A stretch of DNA of 47,244 nt, taken from the NCBI GenBank assembly GCA_030698225.1, contig JAUYNR010000052.1, positions 1 to 47,244 on the forward strand. Direction: 5' to 3'. The notes beneath the pieces are model-generated. The model ran no database searches, was not told the origin of the DNA, and saw nothing but the letters and a program-made list of their open reading frames with translations. The translations under genes and the position numbers were made by a program. This stretch comes from Oxalobacteraceae bacterium (GTDB taxonomy: Bacteria > Pseudomonadota > Gammaproteobacteria > Burkholderiales > Burkholderiaceae_D). Shown piece by piece: positions 1 through 10,900 of this stretch (its first letter is position 1; every line of letters starts with the position of its first letter).

Positions 1-1
1 G

Positions 2-127
2 CTCAATTTGCTGCAACAGGACACCTCCAACAAGTGGAGCATCCGGCGCCGTAAGATGCGCTCGCTTTCCGATTTGCCATATCGGGAAGCGCTACTCTTC
101 AGGACACGGGAAGTAAAGATGCCATAG
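2..127 (+). CDS. C-terminal fragment of an unidentified protein
   Basis: An open frame runs in from the left edge of the window and stops at TAG (125-127), giving the last 41 residues of a protein. The tail is basic (a WSIRRRKMRSL stretch) and ends with REVKMP. I do not recognise the family and the fragment is too short to assign a fold. It is the only open plus-strand frame at the edge that looks protein-like, but a chance open frame cannot be excluded. No terminator hairpin is obvious after the stop. Confidence 0.35.
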   Translation, partial: LNLLQQDTSNKWSIRRRKMRSLSDLPYREALLFRTREVKMP

Positions 128-566
128 CGCGATTGCCCTGCCCTTGCAGCATCAATTCCATGCGGATTATCGGTACCGGCGCCGCACCGCAGGTTCGCAA
201 CCGCAGCGTACAAATACTGCAATCGTCCAAAAATCCCGAATGATTTTCTGCAAATTCTGCCAGGCAGCGGCTTCCTGAGATTTTCCTGCCTGTGCCGGAG
301 GCTGTGGATAACTTTGTGGATATTGCAGTCCGAAGATTGCCAAACGACGTCTGCAGCGCGCACGCTCACGGCTTTGATGGTGCTGGTGGATGTTTTTAAT
401 TGATTGCAATCAATTACTTGGATCGGAATTCATTCCAGAAATCCATTCTGCAATGCTCGATAAGCGCCACGGTAGCCGATTGTGCATAAGTAGTCGTGGT
501 CAAACCGTACGATGCGTTTTATTGCGATGCGGCGGCGCTAGTCCGGCCGCAGGTCGCGACCGGACG
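128..566. other. Gene-free stretch with DnaA boxes and a perfect palindrome
   Basis: No convincing coding frame is present here. It holds DnaA-box sequences TGTGGATAA (303-311) and TGTGCATAA (481-489), a near match TGTGGATAT (315-323), and a perfect 20 bp palindrome TAATTGATTGCAATCAATTA at 397-416. The boxes follow the consensus TTATNCACA on the minus strand. Whether they bind DnaA here, for example as titration sites, is inference. Confidence 0.5.
397..416. promoter_or_regulatory. Perfect 20 bp palindrome, possible operator
   Basis: TAATTGATTGCAATCAATTA is identical on both strands with no spacer. It is AT-rich with no T-tract behind a GC-rich stem, so it does not look like a terminator and better fits a dimeric regulator site. 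It lies about 150 bp beyond the 3' end of the coiled-coil gene. No regulator can be named. Confidence 0.4.
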
Positions 567-854
567 TTATTTAAAACGGGACATTGCATCCTTGATGGCC
601 TTGGTGATCGACTCCCAACCTGACTCCATGCTTTCGCGCACGGAATCCCAGGCGTCTTCGCTGGAAGCCTGCAGCTCGTGCAGCTTCAGTTTGGCCGCTT
701 CACGCTGCTGCTTGAGCGCTTCAATCTGCGCCCGGTACTTGAGTTTTGCTTCCGCCTGCGCGGCCTCGGCCCGGGCCGAAAGCCGGTCGATTTCAATGCC
801 CCACTGATCCAGTTGGGCCTTCATCTTCTGGATCAGCTCTTCACGGTTGTTCAT
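567..854 (-). CDS. Small coiled-coil protein, conserved hypothetical
   Basis: The 95-residue protein is almost entirely helical and charged. Residues about 5-65 are rich in Glu, Lys, Gln and Ala in heptad-like spacing (for example AEAAQAEAKLKYRAQIEALKQ), as expected of a coiled coil, and the end is an amphipathic WDSVRESMESGWESITKAI segment. There is no signal peptide or membrane helix. I chose the ATG at 854 because GGAG lies 6 nt upstream; a GTG one codon earlier is possible. Similar short coiled-coil proteins occur widely in Proteobacteria, but their function is unknown to me. It is a single gene, separated from ppk2 by about 300 bp that contain dispersed repeat copy A. Confidence 0.8.
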   Translation of the reverse strand: MNNREELIQKMKAQLDQWGIEIDRLSARAEAAQAEAKLKYRAQIEALKQQREAAKLKLHELQASSEDAWDSVRESMESGWESITKAIKDAMSRFK

Positions 855-1070
855 CACTTTCTCCTCGACAGCGGTTATGCAGTTGATTCTTCATCCATCC
901 GCGCGACAAAACCGACGCCCTCTGCGGTAGAGAAAATGTGCGCACAGACAAGCGCCCGCGAAGGCCCGACAATAAATACTTTACCCCGCCCTGCAGACAT
1001 CTTATTGATGTGCGTCAGCCATTGCTGAAGTCGCACAAACTCTGCGCAATCGCGGACAAAATAACATTAT

Positions 1071-1146
1071 AGGGAGTATTGCTTAAAAGTTAGAATTTAC
1101 CGCATTATTTTTGGCACTTTAAAATAATACAATATGCAGTATATAC
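1071..1146 (+). repeat. Dispersed intergenic repeat, copy A
   Basis: A 76 bp AT-rich element starts with GGGAGTATTGC, has the core TTTACCGCATTATTTTT, and ends with the dyad AATACAATATGCAGTATATA. It aligns along its whole length with the copies at 9887, 16275 (minus) and 37061 (minus). It lies just beyond the 3' end of ppk2 and upstream of the coiled-coil gene. The rest of the 855-1152 gap shows nothing I can name. Confidence 0.7.
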
Positions 1147-1152
1147 AAGGAA

Positions 1153-1965
1153 TCATTCCACCATGAGCTTGGCGTAGTCCGGATTGGCCGGCGGATAGCG
1201 CAGTCGCATTTTATCCAGCACTTCCACTACTATGCTGGCGATTGCCAGGTTGCGCTGGGTCTTGCTATCGGCCGGGATCACGTACCAGGGTGCATGATCG
1301 GTATCGGTTTCCTGGATCGCCTGCTGGTAGGCTTGCTGGTAATCGGCCCAGTGTTGCCGTTCCGCCAGATCCTGGGGGTCGAACTTCCAGTGTTTTTCGG
1401 GATCGTCGATGCGCGCCTGCAGCCGCTGCTTTTGCTCTTGTTTCGATATATGCAAAAAGAATTTCAGCAGCACCGTCCCGCTTTCGGCCAGCATCCGTTC
1501 GAAATCCCGGATCTGCGCATAACGGCGCCGGCATTCCTTGTCGTCGATCCAGCCATGCACGCGGGTAATCAGCACATCCTCATAATGGCTGCGATTGAAT
1601 ATCACGATCTCGCCCTGCCCCGGCACCTGCTGGTGGACGCGCCACAGATAATCGTGCTCGCGCTCGTTCTGGGTCGGCGCCCTGAACGCGACGCTGCGGA
1701 TCCCGAGCGGGTCGATCTGCCCGAACACACCGCGCACGGTGCCGTCCTTGCCCGAGGTATCCATGCCTTGCAGCACGACCAGCAATTTGTGCTGCCGAGC
1801 CGCATACAGCACATCCTGATAACCGGCGATGCGCCCGGCCAACTCGAGTACCCGCAGCTTGTCATCGGACTTGTCATTGCCTGCCGACGCCAGTGGCTTG
1901 CCGGCGGCATCGTCATCATGCAGGTCCAATTTTTTCTTGGCACGAAACAATTCACAAACTTTCAT
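1153..1965 (-). CDS. ppk2: Polyphosphate kinase 2 family (PPK2) nucleotide phosphotransferase
   Basis: This cytoplasmic enzyme transfers phosphate between inorganic polyphosphate and nucleotides. The 270-residue length and sequence fit single-domain PPK2 proteins of the polyphosphate:nucleotide phosphotransferase subgroup, which act on ADP and/or AMP. Visible motifs are the Walker A-like GMDTSGKDGT (residues 67-76), the acidic segment GQIDP soon after, and the lid motif NRSHYEDV (124-131). Start: the ATG at 1965 overlaps the stop of the upstream CoA-binding gene as ATGA, so the two are translationally coupled. The frame stays open further upstream, but that part lies inside the neighbour gene and is not PPK2-like. 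Substrate preference (ADP, AMP or GDP) cannot be read from sequence. Confidence 0.92.
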   Translation of the reverse strand: MKVCELFRAKKKLDLHDDDAAGKPLASAGNDKSDDKLRVLELAGRIAGYQDVLYAARQHKLLVVLQGMDTSGKDGTVRGVFGQIDPLGIRSVAFRAPTQNEREHDYLWRVHQQVPGQGEIVIFNRSHYEDVLITRVHGWIDDKECRRRYAQIRDFERMLAESGTVLLKFFLHISKQEQKQRLQARIDDPEKHWKFDPQDLAERQHWADYQQAYQQAIQETDTDHAPWYVIPADSKTQRNLAIASIVVEVLDKMRLRYPPANPDYAKLMVE

Positions 1966-2423
1966 AACGGATTCCGATTCAAGAAAATTGCAGCGTCCAG
2001 CTTGATGCAGCGGTCCATCACTACCTGCAGTCCGGCCGCCCGCGCGCGGGCTGCGGCCGGCTGGTTGACGATTCCCATCTGCATCCACAACACGCGGGCG
2101 CCGATCGCGATGGCTTCCTCTGCGATCGGCGCAATATCGGCAGATTTTCGGAAACAGTCGACGATATCGATGCCGGTTTCTTCCAGCCGCAACGCAGCCG
2201 CAGCCTCTGTCAGCGTTGCGTAACAATGCTCTCCCAGTATGCGAGTACCCGCTGACGTTGGATTGACTGGAATGATCCGGTAGCCGTAAGCCTGCATCGC
2301 GGCGGCGACTTCGTGACTCGGGCGGCTGGTCCTGGCGGACAGTCCGACCACCGCGATGGTGCGATTCCGGACGAACAGTTGCCGGAAATCGATCTCTGTT
2401 GCTGCGGGTTCGGGAGCATGCAT
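1962..2423 (-). CDS. CoA-binding (Rossmann) domain protein, YccU-like
   Basis: The 153-residue protein belongs to the CoA_binding_2 family, a single Rossmann-type domain related to the CoA-binding part of succinyl-CoA synthetase. The nucleotide-binding strand-loop is at residues 22-33 (RTIAVVGLSART), followed by the family patterns YRIIPVNP and, later, VLWMQMGIVN. There is no catalytic domain and the cellular role is not established. It is the first gene of a two-gene unit with ppk2 (4 bp ATGA overlap) and starts about 60 bp beyond the ATP synthase terminator. Coupling to a polyphosphate kinase suggests a role in energy or nucleotide state, but that is inference. Confidence 0.85.
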   Translation of the reverse strand: MHAPEPAATEIDFRQLFVRNRTIAVVGLSARTSRPSHEVAAAMQAYGYRIIPVNPTSAGTRILGEHCYATLTEAAAALRLEETGIDIVDCFRKSADIAPIAEEAIAIGARVLWMQMGIVNQPAAARARAAGLQVVMDRCIKLDAAIFLNRNPL

Positions 2424-2483
2424 GGCGGTTTATCCTGTATCAACTTGCGCTTGGCGTGCCAGCAAAAGGCTGTCGCACAAGAA

Positions 2484-2507
2484 AAAAGGCAGCCTAGGCT
2501 GCCTTTT
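2484..2507 (-). terminator. Palindromic terminator of the ATP synthase operon
   Basis: A perfect 24 bp palindrome (AAAAGGCAGCCT and its complement) lies 29 bp beyond the atpC stop. Read on the minus strand, a GC-rich hairpin is followed by six T residues. The plus strand also has TTTT after the stem, so it could act both ways. Confidence 0.85.
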
Positions 2508-2535
2508 ATTGTACTGCTAGTGCAACCACTGGCGA

Positions 2536-2958
2536 CTAGCGCCGGTTACGCAATTTCTGGATTGCTGCCAACTGGGCAATTGCGGTGGCGAGTTCGATCT
2601 GGGCCTTTGCGTAGTCAATTTTGGATTCCCTATTGACCAGCGCTTCTTCTGCCAGCTTCTTCGCTTCCGTTGCCTTGGCTTCATCCAGGTCGGCGCCCCG
2701 AATCGCGGTGTCGGCCAGTACCGTGACCGTATTCGGCTGCACTTCCAGGATGCCGCCAGCCACGAAGACGAATACTTCTTCGGATTGGCCGGCCACCTTG
2801 ATGCGCACCGCACCCGGTTTGATACGGGTAATCAGCGGAGCATGTTTGGGATAAATGCCCAACTCGCCCGCTTCGCCCGGCAACGCGACGAATTCTGCTT
2901 CGCCGGAGAAGATCGACTCTTCGGCGGAAACAACGTCAACGTGAATTGTGTGTGCCAT
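2536..2958 (-). CDS. atpC: ATP synthase F1 subunit epsilon
   Basis: The 140-residue epsilon subunit belongs to the central stalk of F1, links the rotor to the c-ring and can inhibit ATP hydrolysis. The N-terminal beta-sandwich (residues 1-85) begins [21 protein letters not shown] and contains the conserved [14 protein letters not shown] segment. The C-terminal helical hairpin (about 90-140) contains [18 protein letters not shown]. Length is normal for the family. It is the last gene of the operon, about 93 bp after atpD, and is followed by the palindromic terminator. Confidence 0.97.
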   Translation of the reverse strand: MAHTIHVDVVSAEESIFSGEAEFVALPGEAGELGIYPKHAPLITRIKPGAVRIKVAGQSEEVFVFVAGGILEVQPNTVTVLADTAIRGADLDEAKATEAKKLAEEALVNRESKIDYAKAQIELATAIAQLAAIQKLRNRR

Positions 2959-3051
2959 GTTTGAACCTTCTCATTCCTCAAAGACCGATAGATGGCAGGC
3001 GGTCTGTGATTGCAATTCGACTTCGGTCACAGATACCGCACTGCCAGGCGA

Positions 3052-4470
<1,419 letters not shown>

Positions 4471-4497
4471 TTAAATTCATTTCACGCTTGCGCGCAA

Positions 4498-5367
4498 TTA
4501 AACCGCAGCCGCACCGGCGACGATCTCGGAGAGTTCTTTGGTAATTGCAGCCTGGCGGGTCTTGTTGTAGACCAGCTTCAGTTCGCCAATCACGTTACCT
4601 GCGTTGTCGCTGGCCGACTTCATCGCCACCATCCGGGCCGACTGCTCGGAAGCGATGTTTTCGGCCACCGCCTGATAAATCAGCGCCTCGACATAACGCA
4701 CCAGCAATTCATCGATCACGGTCATGGCTTCCGGCTCGTAGATGTAATCCCACGAATGGGCATCCTTATCGCTCTCAAGCTTGTCAGCCGATAGCGGCAA
4801 CAACTGCTCGATCGTCGGCTCCTGCTTCATCGTGTTGATGAACTTGGTGTAGCACAGGTAGACCGCATCGAGCTTGCCGTCCTGGTATGCGTCGAGCAGC
4901 ACCTTGACCGGGCCGATCAGCTTTTCCAGATGCGGCGTATCGCCAAGCTGCACCGCGTGCGACACCACCTTGGTGCCGATGCGGTTGAGGAAACCAAAAC
5001 CCTTGTTGCCGATCGCCGTGGCCTCGATACCTACACCCTGCGCCTCAAATTCCTTGAGCTTGGTGGTAACCGCACGCAGTATGTTGGTGTTGAGTCCGCC
5101 GCACAAACCCTTGTCGGTAGTGACCACGATGACGCCAACCTTGCGGGCGGCATGGGTCTTGATCAGGAACGGGTGCGTGTATTCCGGATTGGCTTGCGAC
5201 AAATTAGCTGCGATATTACGAATCTTGTCACTGTAGGGACGGGCCGACCGCATCCGCTCCTGCGCTTTGCGCATTTTGGAGGCGGCGACCATTTCCATCG
5301 CCTTGGTGATCTTTTTCGTATTCTCTACGCTCTTGATCTTGCCACGTATCTCTTTACCTGAGGCCAT
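4498..5367 (-). CDS. atpG: ATP synthase F1 subunit gamma
   Basis: Gamma is the rotating shaft inside the alpha3beta3 head. The 289-residue protein has both conserved helical ends: residues 1-60 ([20 protein letters not shown], then [14 protein letters not shown]) and the C-terminal segment [21 protein letters not shown], followed by [10 protein letters not shown]. The middle is the usual alpha/beta domain with [10 protein letters not shown] near residue 84. Gene order is atpA-atpG-atpD as in most bacteria, with 22 bp after atpA. Confidence 0.97.
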   Translation of the reverse strand: MASGKEIRGKIKSVENTKKITKAMEMVAASKMRKAQERMRSARPYSDKIRNIAANLSQANPEYTHPFLIKTHAARKVGVIVVTTDKGLCGGLNTNILRAVTTKLKEFEAQGVGIEATAIGNKGFGFLNRIGTKVVSHAVQLGDTPHLEKLIGPVKVLLDAYQDGKLDAVYLCYTKFINTMKQEPTIEQLLPLSADKLESDKDAHSWDYIYEPEAMTVIDELLVRYVEALIYQAVAENIASEQSARMVAMKSASDNAGNVIGELKLVYNKTRQAAITKELSEIVAGAAAV

Positions 5368-5389
5368 GAGTATTCAGCTCCAGTTAGGA

Positions 5390-6931
5390 TCAGTACGCGC
5401 CGGATTTTTTGAAATCAGCAACTGCGGCTGACAGCGCAGTTTCGCCGTCTTTGTCGAGTTGCTTGGTTTCTTCAATCTTGGCGAGCAGCGCTGCATGGCT
5501 GGTCTTCATGAAGTTATGCAGGCCGGCTTCGAATGGCAATACCTTCTTGACCTCGACATCGTCGAGGTAACCCTTGTTGACTGCAAACAGGGTCACTGCC
5601 ATCAGGGAAATCGGCTGCGGCGAATATTGCGCCTGCTTCAGCAGTTCGGTCACGCGTGCACCGCGATCGAGTTGCTTGCGGGTGGTTTCGTCGAGGTCGG
5701 AGGCAAACTGCGCAAACGCTGCCAATTCACGATACTGCGCCAGATCGGTACGAATACCGCCGGACAGGTTCTTGATGACCTTGGTCTGCGCCGCACCACC
5801 AACCCGCGACACCGAAATACCGGCGTTGATCGCTGGACGGATACCGGCGTTGAACAATGAAGTTTCCAGGAAGATTTGACCATCGGTGATCGAAATCACG
5901 TTAGTCGGCACGAAGGCGGAAACGTCGCCGGCCTGGGTTTCGATGATCGGCAAGGCTGTCAGCGAACCGGTTTTGCCGGTGACTGCGCCATTGGTGAACT
6001 TCTCGACGTAATCGATGTTGACGCGCGCCGCACGTTCGAGCAAGCGGGAGTGCAGGTAGAACACGTCGCCTGGATACGCTTCACGGCCTGGCGGACGGCG
6101 CAGCAGCAAGGATACCTGACGATACGCCACTGCCTGCTTGGACAAATCGTCGTAGACGATCAGCGCATCTTCGCCACGGTCGCGGAAATATTCGCCCATC
6201 GCACAACCGGAATAAGCCGACACATACTGCATCGCGGCGGATTCGGATGCGGAAGCGGCAACCACGATCGTGTATTCCATCGCGCCATGCTCTTCGAGCG
6301 AGCGCACGATGTTCTTGATGGACGAGGCTTTTTGGCCGATCGCCACATAGATACAGGTAACGCCCTGACCTTTTTGATTGATGATGGCGTCAATCGCGAC
6401 TGCAGTCTTGCCGGTTTGGCGATCGCCAATGATCAGTTCGCGCTGACCGCGACCGATCGGCACCATCGAATCAATCGACTTCAGGCCGGTTTGCATCGGC
6501 TGTGAAACGGATTGACGGGCGATAACGCCGGGTGCGATCTTTTCGATCGGAGCGGTAAGCTTGGCGTTGATCGGTCCTTTGCCATCGATCGGCTGACCGA
6601 GTGCGTTGACCACACGACCCTTGAGTTCCGGGCCGATCGGCACTTCCAGGATGCGGCCGGTGCACTTGACCGTATCGCCTTCGGAGATGTGCTCGAAGTC
6701 ACCCAGGATCACTGAGCCGACCGAGTCACGCTCGAGGTTCAGCGCGAGGCCGAAGGTGTTACCGGGGAATTCCAGCATCTCGCCTTGCATCGCGTCGGAC
6801 AGACCGTGAATGCGGCAGATACCGTCGCTGACGGAAATAACCGTACCTTGATTGCGAATCTCAGCGCTGTCGCCAAGCCCTTGAATGCGGCTCTTGATCA
6901 GTTCGCTGATTTCAGACGGGTTGAGTTGCAT
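5390..6931 (-). CDS. atpA: ATP synthase F1 subunit alpha
   Basis: Alpha carries the non-catalytic nucleotide sites of F1. It is 513 residues, the expected length. The P-loop GDRQTGKT is at 169-176, the N-terminal beta-barrel covers 25-95, and the nucleotide domain carries [26 protein letters not shown]. The start [16 protein letters not shown] is the canonical N-terminus. It follows atpH by 60 bp. Confidence 0.98.
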   Translation of the reverse strand: MQLNPSEISELIKSRIQGLGDSAEIRNQGTVISVSDGICRIHGLSDAMQGEMLEFPGNTFGLALNLERDSVGSVILGDFEHISEGDTVKCTGRILEVPIGPELKGRVVNALGQPIDGKGPINAKLTAPIEKIAPGVIARQSVSQPMQTGLKSIDSMVPIGRGQRELIIGDRQTGKTAVAIDAIINQKGQGVTCIYVAIGQKASSIKNIVRSLEEHGAMEYTIVVAASASESAAMQYVSAYSGCAMGEYFRDRGEDALIVYDDLSKQAVAYRQVSLLLRRPPGREAYPGDVFYLHSRLLERAARVNIDYVEKFTNGAVTGKTGSLTALPIIETQAGDVSAFVPTNVISITDGQIFLETSLFNAGIRPAINAGISVSRVGGAAQTKVIKNLSGGIRTDLAQYRELAAFAQFASDLDETTRKQLDRGARVTELLKQAQYSPQPISLMAVTLFAVNKGYLDDVEVKKVLPFEAGLHNFMKTSHAALLAKIEETKQLDKDGETALSAAVADFKKSGAY

Positions 6932-6991
6932 ACTAACTCCTAATTATGTTCTTGCTGCTTGGTTGCGGCTACTCTCTGGCTCAGGCCGCGA

Positions 6992-7525
6992 TCAGGCGGT
7001 CAAGGCGACTTGCATCTGCTGCAGCTTTGCGCGTACCGAGGTGTCCAGCACTTCGTCTCCGACCATCACCCGCACGCCGCCGATCAACGATGAATCCACC
7101 GTGACGGTCGGGTGCAGCTTGCGGCCGAACTTCTTCTCCAGCGTCGCAGTCAATTCCCGCACCTGGTCATCCGTCAATTCGAACGCACTGGTGATTTCGA
7201 CATCGGCCGTGCCTTCATTGGCATTTTTGAGGTCGTGGAATTGGGCTGCGATTTCCGGCAACAGCGTCAGGCGGCCGTTATCGGTCAATGCGCCGATAAA
7301 ATTGGTGGCTTCCTGGTTGACCGGAGATTTCAGCACGGACAAAAATGTGGCAGCGATTTGTTTTGCCGACACATTCGGATTGTGCGCAAGAGACTGAACA
7401 TCCGCGAGAGCGGCAACTTGCGCCATCTCGGAAACGAGCTCCGACCAGGCTGACAGATTGCCGTCTTTCGCGACGCGAAACAGCGCCACTGCGTAAGGAC
7501 GAGCGATGGTTGCGAGTTCGGCCAT
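6992..7525 (-). CDS. atpH: ATP synthase F1 subunit delta
   Basis: Delta joins the peripheral stalk (subunit b) to the top of F1. The 177-residue protein starts [20 protein letters not shown], the family's typical N-terminal helix, and ends with the conserved segment [26 protein letters not shown]. It is two bases downstream of the atpF stop, so the two genes are tightly coupled. Confidence 0.96.
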   Translation of the reverse strand: MAELATIARPYAVALFRVAKDGNLSAWSELVSEMAQVAALADVQSLAHNPNVSAKQIAATFLSVLKSPVNQEATNFIGALTDNGRLTLLPEIAAQFHDLKNANEGTADVEITSAFELTDDQVRELTATLEKKFGRKLHPTVTVDSSLIGGVRVMVGDEVLDTSVRAKLQQMQVALTA

Positions 7526-7527
7526 GA

Positions 7528-7998
7528 TTACAGCTCGGTTTTCAGTTGGTTCAACAAATCAGCGTGTGCTGCGGCATTCACCTCGCGCTTGAGGATTTGC
7601 TCGGCGCCATGGACCGCTAGGGTCGCAACCTGGCCGCGCAATTCTTCGCGTGCTTTTGTGGCTTGCTGTTCAGCATCAGCCCTGGCCGCTGCGATAATCC
7701 GTGCAGCTTCGTCAGAGGCGATCTTCTTGGCTTCTTCGATGATCAGTTGCGCACGTTTTTCTGCTTCGGAAATGCGTTTTTGGCCTTCATCACGTGCGGC
7801 AGAAAGCTCCACCTGCACATGCTTTTCTGCCGCTTGCATCTCAGCCCTGCCGCGCTCGGCGGCTGCCAAGCCGTCCGCGATTTTCTTTGCGCGCTCATCG
7901 AGCGCTTTCATCAGTGGCGGCCACACGAATTTCATCGTGAAGAACGACAGGATGAAGAAAACCACGAACTGAGCAAACAATGTTGCATTAAGGTTCAC
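7528..7998 (-). CDS. atpF: ATP synthase Fo subunit b
   Basis: Subunit b forms the peripheral stator stalk as a dimer. It is 156 residues. One N-terminal membrane helix (about 5-27, [20 protein letters not shown]) is followed by a long charged helix (35-150) rich in Ala, Glu and Lys, as expected for the stalk coiled coil. The conserved [18 protein letters not shown] segment directly follows the membrane helix. Only one b gene is present, so the stalk is a homodimer. Confidence 0.96.
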   Translation of the reverse strand: MNLNATLFAQFVVFFILSFFTMKFVWPPLMKALDERAKKIADGLAAAERGRAEMQAAEKHVQVELSAARDEGQKRISEAEKRAQLIIEEAKKIASDEAARIIAAARADAEQQATKAREELRGQVATLAVHGAEQILKREVNAAAHADLLNQLKTEL

Positions 7999-8063
7999 GG
8001 TTAATCCCTTTCTAAATGATTCTTTCCGACAGCATCATGCTGCCGGCAGGAAAAGGACGTCGC

Positions 8064-8333
<270 letters not shown>

Positions 8334-8380
8334 TCAAAATTTTCAAAGCGGAAAAACGGACCTACTCATTACAACAATCT

Positions 8381-9211
8381 TTAATGCCCTTCATGCGCCT
8401 GGCCGATATACACCAGCGTCAGCATCATGAAAATGAAAGCCTGCAACAGAACAATCAGAATATGGAAAATTGCCCACATCGAACCGGCAATCACGTGCCC
8501 GACGAAGCCGAACGTAGTCGCCATCGAACCCAGCAGTGCAATCAGCAGGAACAGCAATTCGCCGGCATACATGTTGCCGAACAATCGCATGCCCAGCGAA
8601 ACGGTTTTGGCGGCGAACTCGATCAGGTTCAGCAACAGATTGAACGGTGCCAGCCAGATACCGAACGGCGCAGTAAACAATTCGTGAATGAAGCCACCCA
8701 GGCCCTTGATTTTCACACCGTAAAAAATCATCAATGCCAGCACGCCGAGCGCAATGCCCATGGTGCCGTTCAGGTCCGCGGTTGGCACTACCCGGTGGTA
8801 GGGAATCACGTTATCGAGGCCGACCAGCTTGAACAGGCTGGAGAACAGATCAACCGGCAGGAAATCGAGCGAATTCATCAGGAAGACCCAGACGAATACC
8901 GTCAGGGCCAGCGGGGCGATGAAGGAGCGGTCGCCGTGCACGATGCCCTTGGCCTGATCGTCGACCATCTCGACCACCATTTCGACGAAGGCCTGGAACC
9001 GTCCCGGCACGCCGGAATGGGCCTTGCGTGCGGCCAGGTACATGAAAAGACTGCCGACCACGCCGGCAAACACGGACCAGAACAGCGTGTCCATGTTGAT
9101 GATCGAGAAATCTACGATCTTGTCCTGATGCTGCGTGGAGAAGTGACCCAGATGGTGAACGATGTATTCCGATGCGGTAGGCGCATGCCCTGCTTGTTCT
9201 GCTACGCTCAT
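8381..9211 (-). CDS. atpB: ATP synthase Fo subunit a
   Basis: Subunit a provides the proton half-channels beside the c-ring. It is 276 residues with five or six hydrophobic segments. The essential arginine is Arg209 in [18 protein letters not shown], and the [13 protein letters not shown] segment at about 110-122 is typical of proteobacterial a subunits. The ATG overlaps the end of atpI by 4 bp. Confidence 0.97.
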   Translation of the reverse strand: MSVAEQAGHAPTASEYIVHHLGHFSTQHQDKIVDFSIINMDTLFWSVFAGVVGSLFMYLAARKAHSGVPGRFQAFVEMVVEMVDDQAKGIVHGDRSFIAPLALTVFVWVFLMNSLDFLPVDLFSSLFKLVGLDNVIPYHRVVPTADLNGTMGIALGVLALMIFYGVKIKGLGGFIHELFTAPFGIWLAPFNLLLNLIEFAAKTVSLGMRLFGNMYAGELLFLLIALLGSMATTFGFVGHVIAGSMWAIFHILIVLLQAFIFMMLTLVYIGQAHEGH

Positions 9212-9558
9212 GGTCGATGTCTAAATAGTAGGATAAAGTAACTTTTAAGCACCACGATGAAGCCACCTACAAAAGCGGGCCAATTGACATCACGGTACAA
9301 CCAGACGATGGCGCCAAACAGCGCCATCGTTGAAGCAATCTTGATAAATTCACCGAAGAAAAACGCCATCGGATCTGTCCCACCGGGTCTGCGCGCCGCC
9401 ATGAACAGGCGCACTGCAAACAAACCGTTTGGAACCACACAGCAGAGACCACCCAATAGCGCGGAAACAGCGGCGGCGATACCGCCCAGCAAGCCCGCGA
9501 CCAAAGCGACCAGAGCTGTTGCCACTATCTGCAGCATCACAATGCGCGCCATATTCAC
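9208..9558 (-). CDS. atpI: ATP synthase assembly protein I
   Basis: The 116-residue (GTG start at 9558) or 114-residue (ATG at 9552) membrane protein has four hydrophobic segments and the first position in the operon, both typical of AtpI, which helps c-ring assembly or stability. The segment [22 protein letters not shown] matches the family's conserved middle. Both starts have a plausible ribosome site (AGGA 5 nt before GTG; AGG 5 nt before ATG), so the exact start is undecided. The operon promoter lies about 100 bp upstream. Confidence 0.88.
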   Translation of the reverse strand: MNMARIVMLQIVATALVALVAGLLGGIAAAVSALLGGLCCVVPNGLFAVRLFMAARRPGGTDPMAFFFGEFIKIASTMALFGAIVWLYRDVNWPAFVGGFIVVLKSYFILLFRHRP

Positions 9559-9656
9559 CTAGATCCTGCCTTCACTTATGCATTTGCCACAATGCCGGGG
9601 CAGTGAAACGGTTGGGCGCAATTGCTTGTCGATGTCATGCCTTTCAAAGCCACGGA

Positions 9657-9685
9657 ATTATAAGTGCTACTACGTAGCACGTCAA
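9657..9685 (-). promoter_or_regulatory. Sigma70 promoter of the atp operon with palindromic spacer
   Basis: On the minus strand TTGACG (9685-9680) is followed after exactly 17 bp by TATAAT (9662-9657), about 100 bp before atpI. The spacer is mostly an inverted repeat: GTGCTAC-tac-GTAGCAC at 9664-9680, seven perfect base pairs. A palindrome between the -35 and -10 elements is a classic operator position, so a repressor is plausible but unproven. Confidence 0.8.
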
Positions 9686-9886
9686 ACTTTGATCGGCCAA
9701 AATTACAATTTGGCTTCATATTAGTTTGGCGAATAATGCTTTATTCACAGCATTAATATTTAATATATTTCTGATTATCGAATGCTTTAAGCAGGATTAT
9801 TCGGATATTTATTTTTTTAAAATGGACCATTCCCCACGCAAGCAATGCAAATATATTCAAAGCCTTTTTGGGCATTATAAATAGCT

Positions 9887-9960
9887 GGGGTATGCTGAAA
9901 AACCGTGATTTTACCGCAATAATTTAATCATCTTCTGTAAATACAATGTGCAGTATGCGC
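9887..9960 (+). repeat. Dispersed intergenic repeat, copy H
   Basis: A 74 bp element starts GGGGTATGCTGAAAA, has the core TTTTACCGCAATAATTT and ends with the dyad AATACAATGTGCAGTATG. GTATGC occurs at both ends as a direct repeat. It lies 40 bp beyond the parB stop. Confidence 0.75.
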
Positions 9961-10000
9961 AGCTGAAATAATGCCGAAGCTGGCTATCGCGCTCGCCGGT

Positions 10001-10891
10001 TCAGTTGCGCAAGCGTGCCAGCAAGCTGTCGAGCACATCCAGATCGGCAAAATCTATAATGAGCTGGCCGCGGTTTTTAGCGCTGCTCTTGATAGTAACC
10101 GCCATCGCCAGCAAATCGGATAACTCCTCTTCCAGACGGATAATGTCACGCGATTTTTCCCGGCTTTTTCCATTCCCGTGCGGTGCTTCGGATTGCGCCA
10201 ATACCGTGCGCTGCACCAGCTTTTCCGCTTCCCGCACCGACATGCGCTTGGCCACGATGGTGTTTGCCAGCGTGATCTGGGTGGCGGCGTCGACTGCCAG
10301 CAATGCGCGTGCATGGCCCATGTCGATATCCCCAGCCATCAGCATGGTTTGGGTCGGTTGCGCCAGATTCATCAGGCGCAGCAAATTTGATACCGCACTG
10401 CGTGAGCGCCCGACCGCACCGGCCGCCTGCTCATGGGTGAAATCGAATTCGCTAATCAGCCGATGGATCCCTTGCGCCTCTTCCAGCGGGTTGAGGTCTT
10501 CGCGCTGGATGTTTTCGATCAGCGCCATGGCGGCGGCGGCCTGATCGTCGACTTCCTTGATCAGTACCGGGATGGTGTCGAGCCCGGCCAGCTGGACCGC
10601 GCGGAAACGCCGTTCGCCGGCGATGATTTCAAATTTTTCGGCACCGTTTTCGCGCCCGACCGGACGCACCAGAATCGGCTGCAGCAAGCCCTGCTCCCTG
10701 ATCGAGGCGGCCAGCTCATCCAGCGCACCCTCGTCGATGCGGGTGCGCGGCTGATATTTTCCGGCCTGCAATTGCGTCACCGATAAGGTGGAAATGACTC
10801 CGGTCGCTGAGGATTGCGCGTCCGGGTCGTTCAAGCCGCCCAGCAGGGCATCTAGCCCGCGTCCCAGGCCTTTTTGTTTTTTCGTCGCCAT
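10001..10891 (-). CDS. parB: Chromosome partitioning protein ParB
   Basis: ParB binds parS sites near the origin, spreads as a CTP-dependent clamp and works with ParA in chromosome segregation. It is 296 residues. The N-terminal ParA-interacting tail is basic (KKQKGLGRGLDALLGG, 4-20). The ParB/Srx domain carries GERRFR (92-97) and ENIQREDLNPLEEA (126-139), and the helix-turn-helix is about 153-173 (THEQAAGAVGRSRSAVSNLLR). The C-terminal dimer domain ends LDSLLARLRN. It lies 9 bp after parA. Candidate parS sites occur at 14509, 14557 and 19823. Confidence 0.96.
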   Translation of the reverse strand: MATKKQKGLGRGLDALLGGLNDPDAQSSATGVISTLSVTQLQAGKYQPRTRIDEGALDELAASIREQGLLQPILVRPVGRENGAEKFEIIAGERRFRAVQLAGLDTIPVLIKEVDDQAAAAMALIENIQREDLNPLEEAQGIHRLISEFDFTHEQAAGAVGRSRSAVSNLLRLMNLAQPTQTMLMAGDIDMGHARALLAVDAATQITLANTIVAKRMSVREAEKLVQRTVLAQSEAPHGNGKSREKSRDIIRLEEELSDLLAMAVTIKSSAKNRGQLIIDFADLDVLDSLLARLRN

Positions 10892-10900
10892 AATTTTTCT

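Larger units (their letters stand above)
9559..10000. other. Intergenic region: atp promoter and repeat copy H
   Basis: This 442 bp stretch between atpI and parB has no gene. It holds the atp promoter (9657-9685), an imperfect inverted repeat GCCAAA...TTTGGC near 9696-9714, a very AT-rich block (9720-9890), and dispersed repeat copy H at its parB end. Confidence 0.7.

Noticed and set aside
390..623. Small plus-strand frame near the left edge
   Set aside because: Low-complexity translation overlapping DnaA boxes, the palindrome and the coiled-coil gene's end.
1129..1144. Reading the repeat 3' dyad (AATAC-N8-GTATT) as a GntR-type operator
   Set aside because: Homology between copies extends over 75 bp or more, and copies also lie between convergent genes where no promoter is expected; a regulator role for some copies is still possible.
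1966..2226. Upstream extension of the PPK2 frame
   Set aside because: It lies within the CoA-binding gene, and the PPK2 homology begins after the ATGA overlap.
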